Source: Pseudomonadota bacterium (GTDB lineage Bacteria; Pseudomonadota; Alphaproteobacteria; Sphingomonadales; Sphingomonadaceae). Taken from it: a stretch of 5,476 bases of DNA. This document shows positions 5,151-5,476 of this stretch, one piece after another. Every line of letters starts with the position of its first letter. Position 1 is the first letter of the stretch. Location of the stretch: positions 1 to 5,476 of the forward strand of contig CANJKQ010000096.1 of the NCBI GenBank assembly GCA_947474905.1, read 5' to 3'. The notes under the pieces are model-generated. The model was not told where the DNA came from. It ran no database searches and saw nothing but the letters and a program-made list of their open reading frames with translations. The position numbers were made by a program, and so were the translations under genes.

Positions 5151-5476
5151 ATGACCCGTACGATCCGCCTTGCCCAACCCGATGACTTTGATGGCTGGCG
5201 CGATGCGGCGCGGGGGCTGGCGGCGGAACGCGTACCGCCGGACGAAATTATCTGGCAGGTGGGCGATGCCCCGACCGATCTGTTTGCGGGTGAAGCGGTC
5301 GCGCATGAAGCCGCGCCGTCCACCCAATTGCGCGTGCCGCGCGCGTTCATTGATCTTGCCCGCAACGCCATCCTCCATCGCGAGCCGGAGCGCTTCGCGC
5401 TGCTCTATACCCTGCTCATGCGGCTGCAGGAACAGCCGCGCCTGGTTGACGACCATGCCGACCCGCTGGTCCGCCG
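5151..5476 (+). CDS. DUF4130 (SAM-associated) domain, N-terminal part of a probable UdgX-family uracil-DNA-binding protein
   Basis: The frame stays open to the right edge, giving 108 residues and no stop. The protein begins MTRTIRLAQPDDFDGWRDAA and continues with VPPDEIIWQVGD, then LRVPRAFIDLARNAILHRE and PERFALLYTLLMRL, ending in DPLVRR. These are the signatures of DUF4130 (TIGR03915-like), found either alone or fused to a C-terminal UdgX-type uracil-DNA glycosylase domain and encoded beside the TIGR03916 radical SAM gene. In UdgX the glycosylase domain is known to form a covalent adduct with uracil-containing DNA. That domain, if present, lies beyond the window. ATG 5145, two codons upstream in frame, is an alternative start. 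No Shine-Dalgarno is visible. High GC returns at this gene, in contrast to the island before it. Confidence 0.88.
   Translation, partial: MTRTIRLAQPDDFDGWRDAARGLAAERVPPDEIIWQVGDAPTDLFAGEAVAHEAAPSTQLRVPRAFIDLARNAILHREPERFALLYTLLMRLQEQPRLVDDHADPLVR

Overview
The window looks like chromosomal DNA of a sphingomonad-type alphaproteobacterium (order Sphingomonadales). The reasons are high GC (roughly 60-70% by eye in most genes), the gene order S41 protease - dsbB - coq7, and two secreted or lipoprotein small families of a kind typical of that group. The assignment is by recognition of protein families, not by database search.

Layout, all genes on the + strand. (1) Positions 1-2026 hold a tight operon: the 3' part of a carboxy-terminal processing protease (ctpA/S41), dsbB 8 nt downstream, and coq7 overlapping dsbB by ATGA. 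(2) Positions 2087-2656 encode a secreted, four-cysteine hypothetical protein with an IANPPK tandem repeat. A 146-nt spacer with a long imperfect hairpin and a 10-bp palindrome follows. (3) Positions 2803-3312 encode a small polytopic DUF2306-like membrane protein. (4) Positions 3343-4590 encode a putative DNA repair/modification radical SAM protein (SPL-related, TIGR03916-like) with a CxxxCxxC cluster motif, a helix-hairpin-helix and a C-terminal QLELF. (5) Positions 4591-5150 form an AT-richer island (about 51% GC by hand count over 4621-5100) with one small putative lipoprotein. (6) From 5151 to the right edge lies the start of a DUF4130 protein, the N-terminal half expected of a UdgX-family uracil-DNA-binding protein. 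It is cut by the window end.

The most interesting part is the DNA-repair module. The radical SAM gene has a consensus TATAAT -10 that lies exactly inside GAAC-N7-GAAC, the reverse complement of the alphaproteobacterial LexA/SOS box GTTC-N7-GTTC. The predicted transcription start falls on the ATG, so the message is probably leaderless. The protein ends in a sliding-clamp-like pentapeptide. Its usual partner (DUF4130/UdgX) is present but separated by the compositionally distinct lipoprotein island. Together these suggest an SOS-controlled, replication-clamp-linked DNA lesion pathway of unknown chemistry.

The left part is envelope and redox housekeeping. CtpA processes periplasmic proteins, DsbB re-oxidises the disulfide machinery using quinone, and Coq7 makes that quinone. 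The secreted four-cysteine protein next to them is a possible client of the disulfide system.
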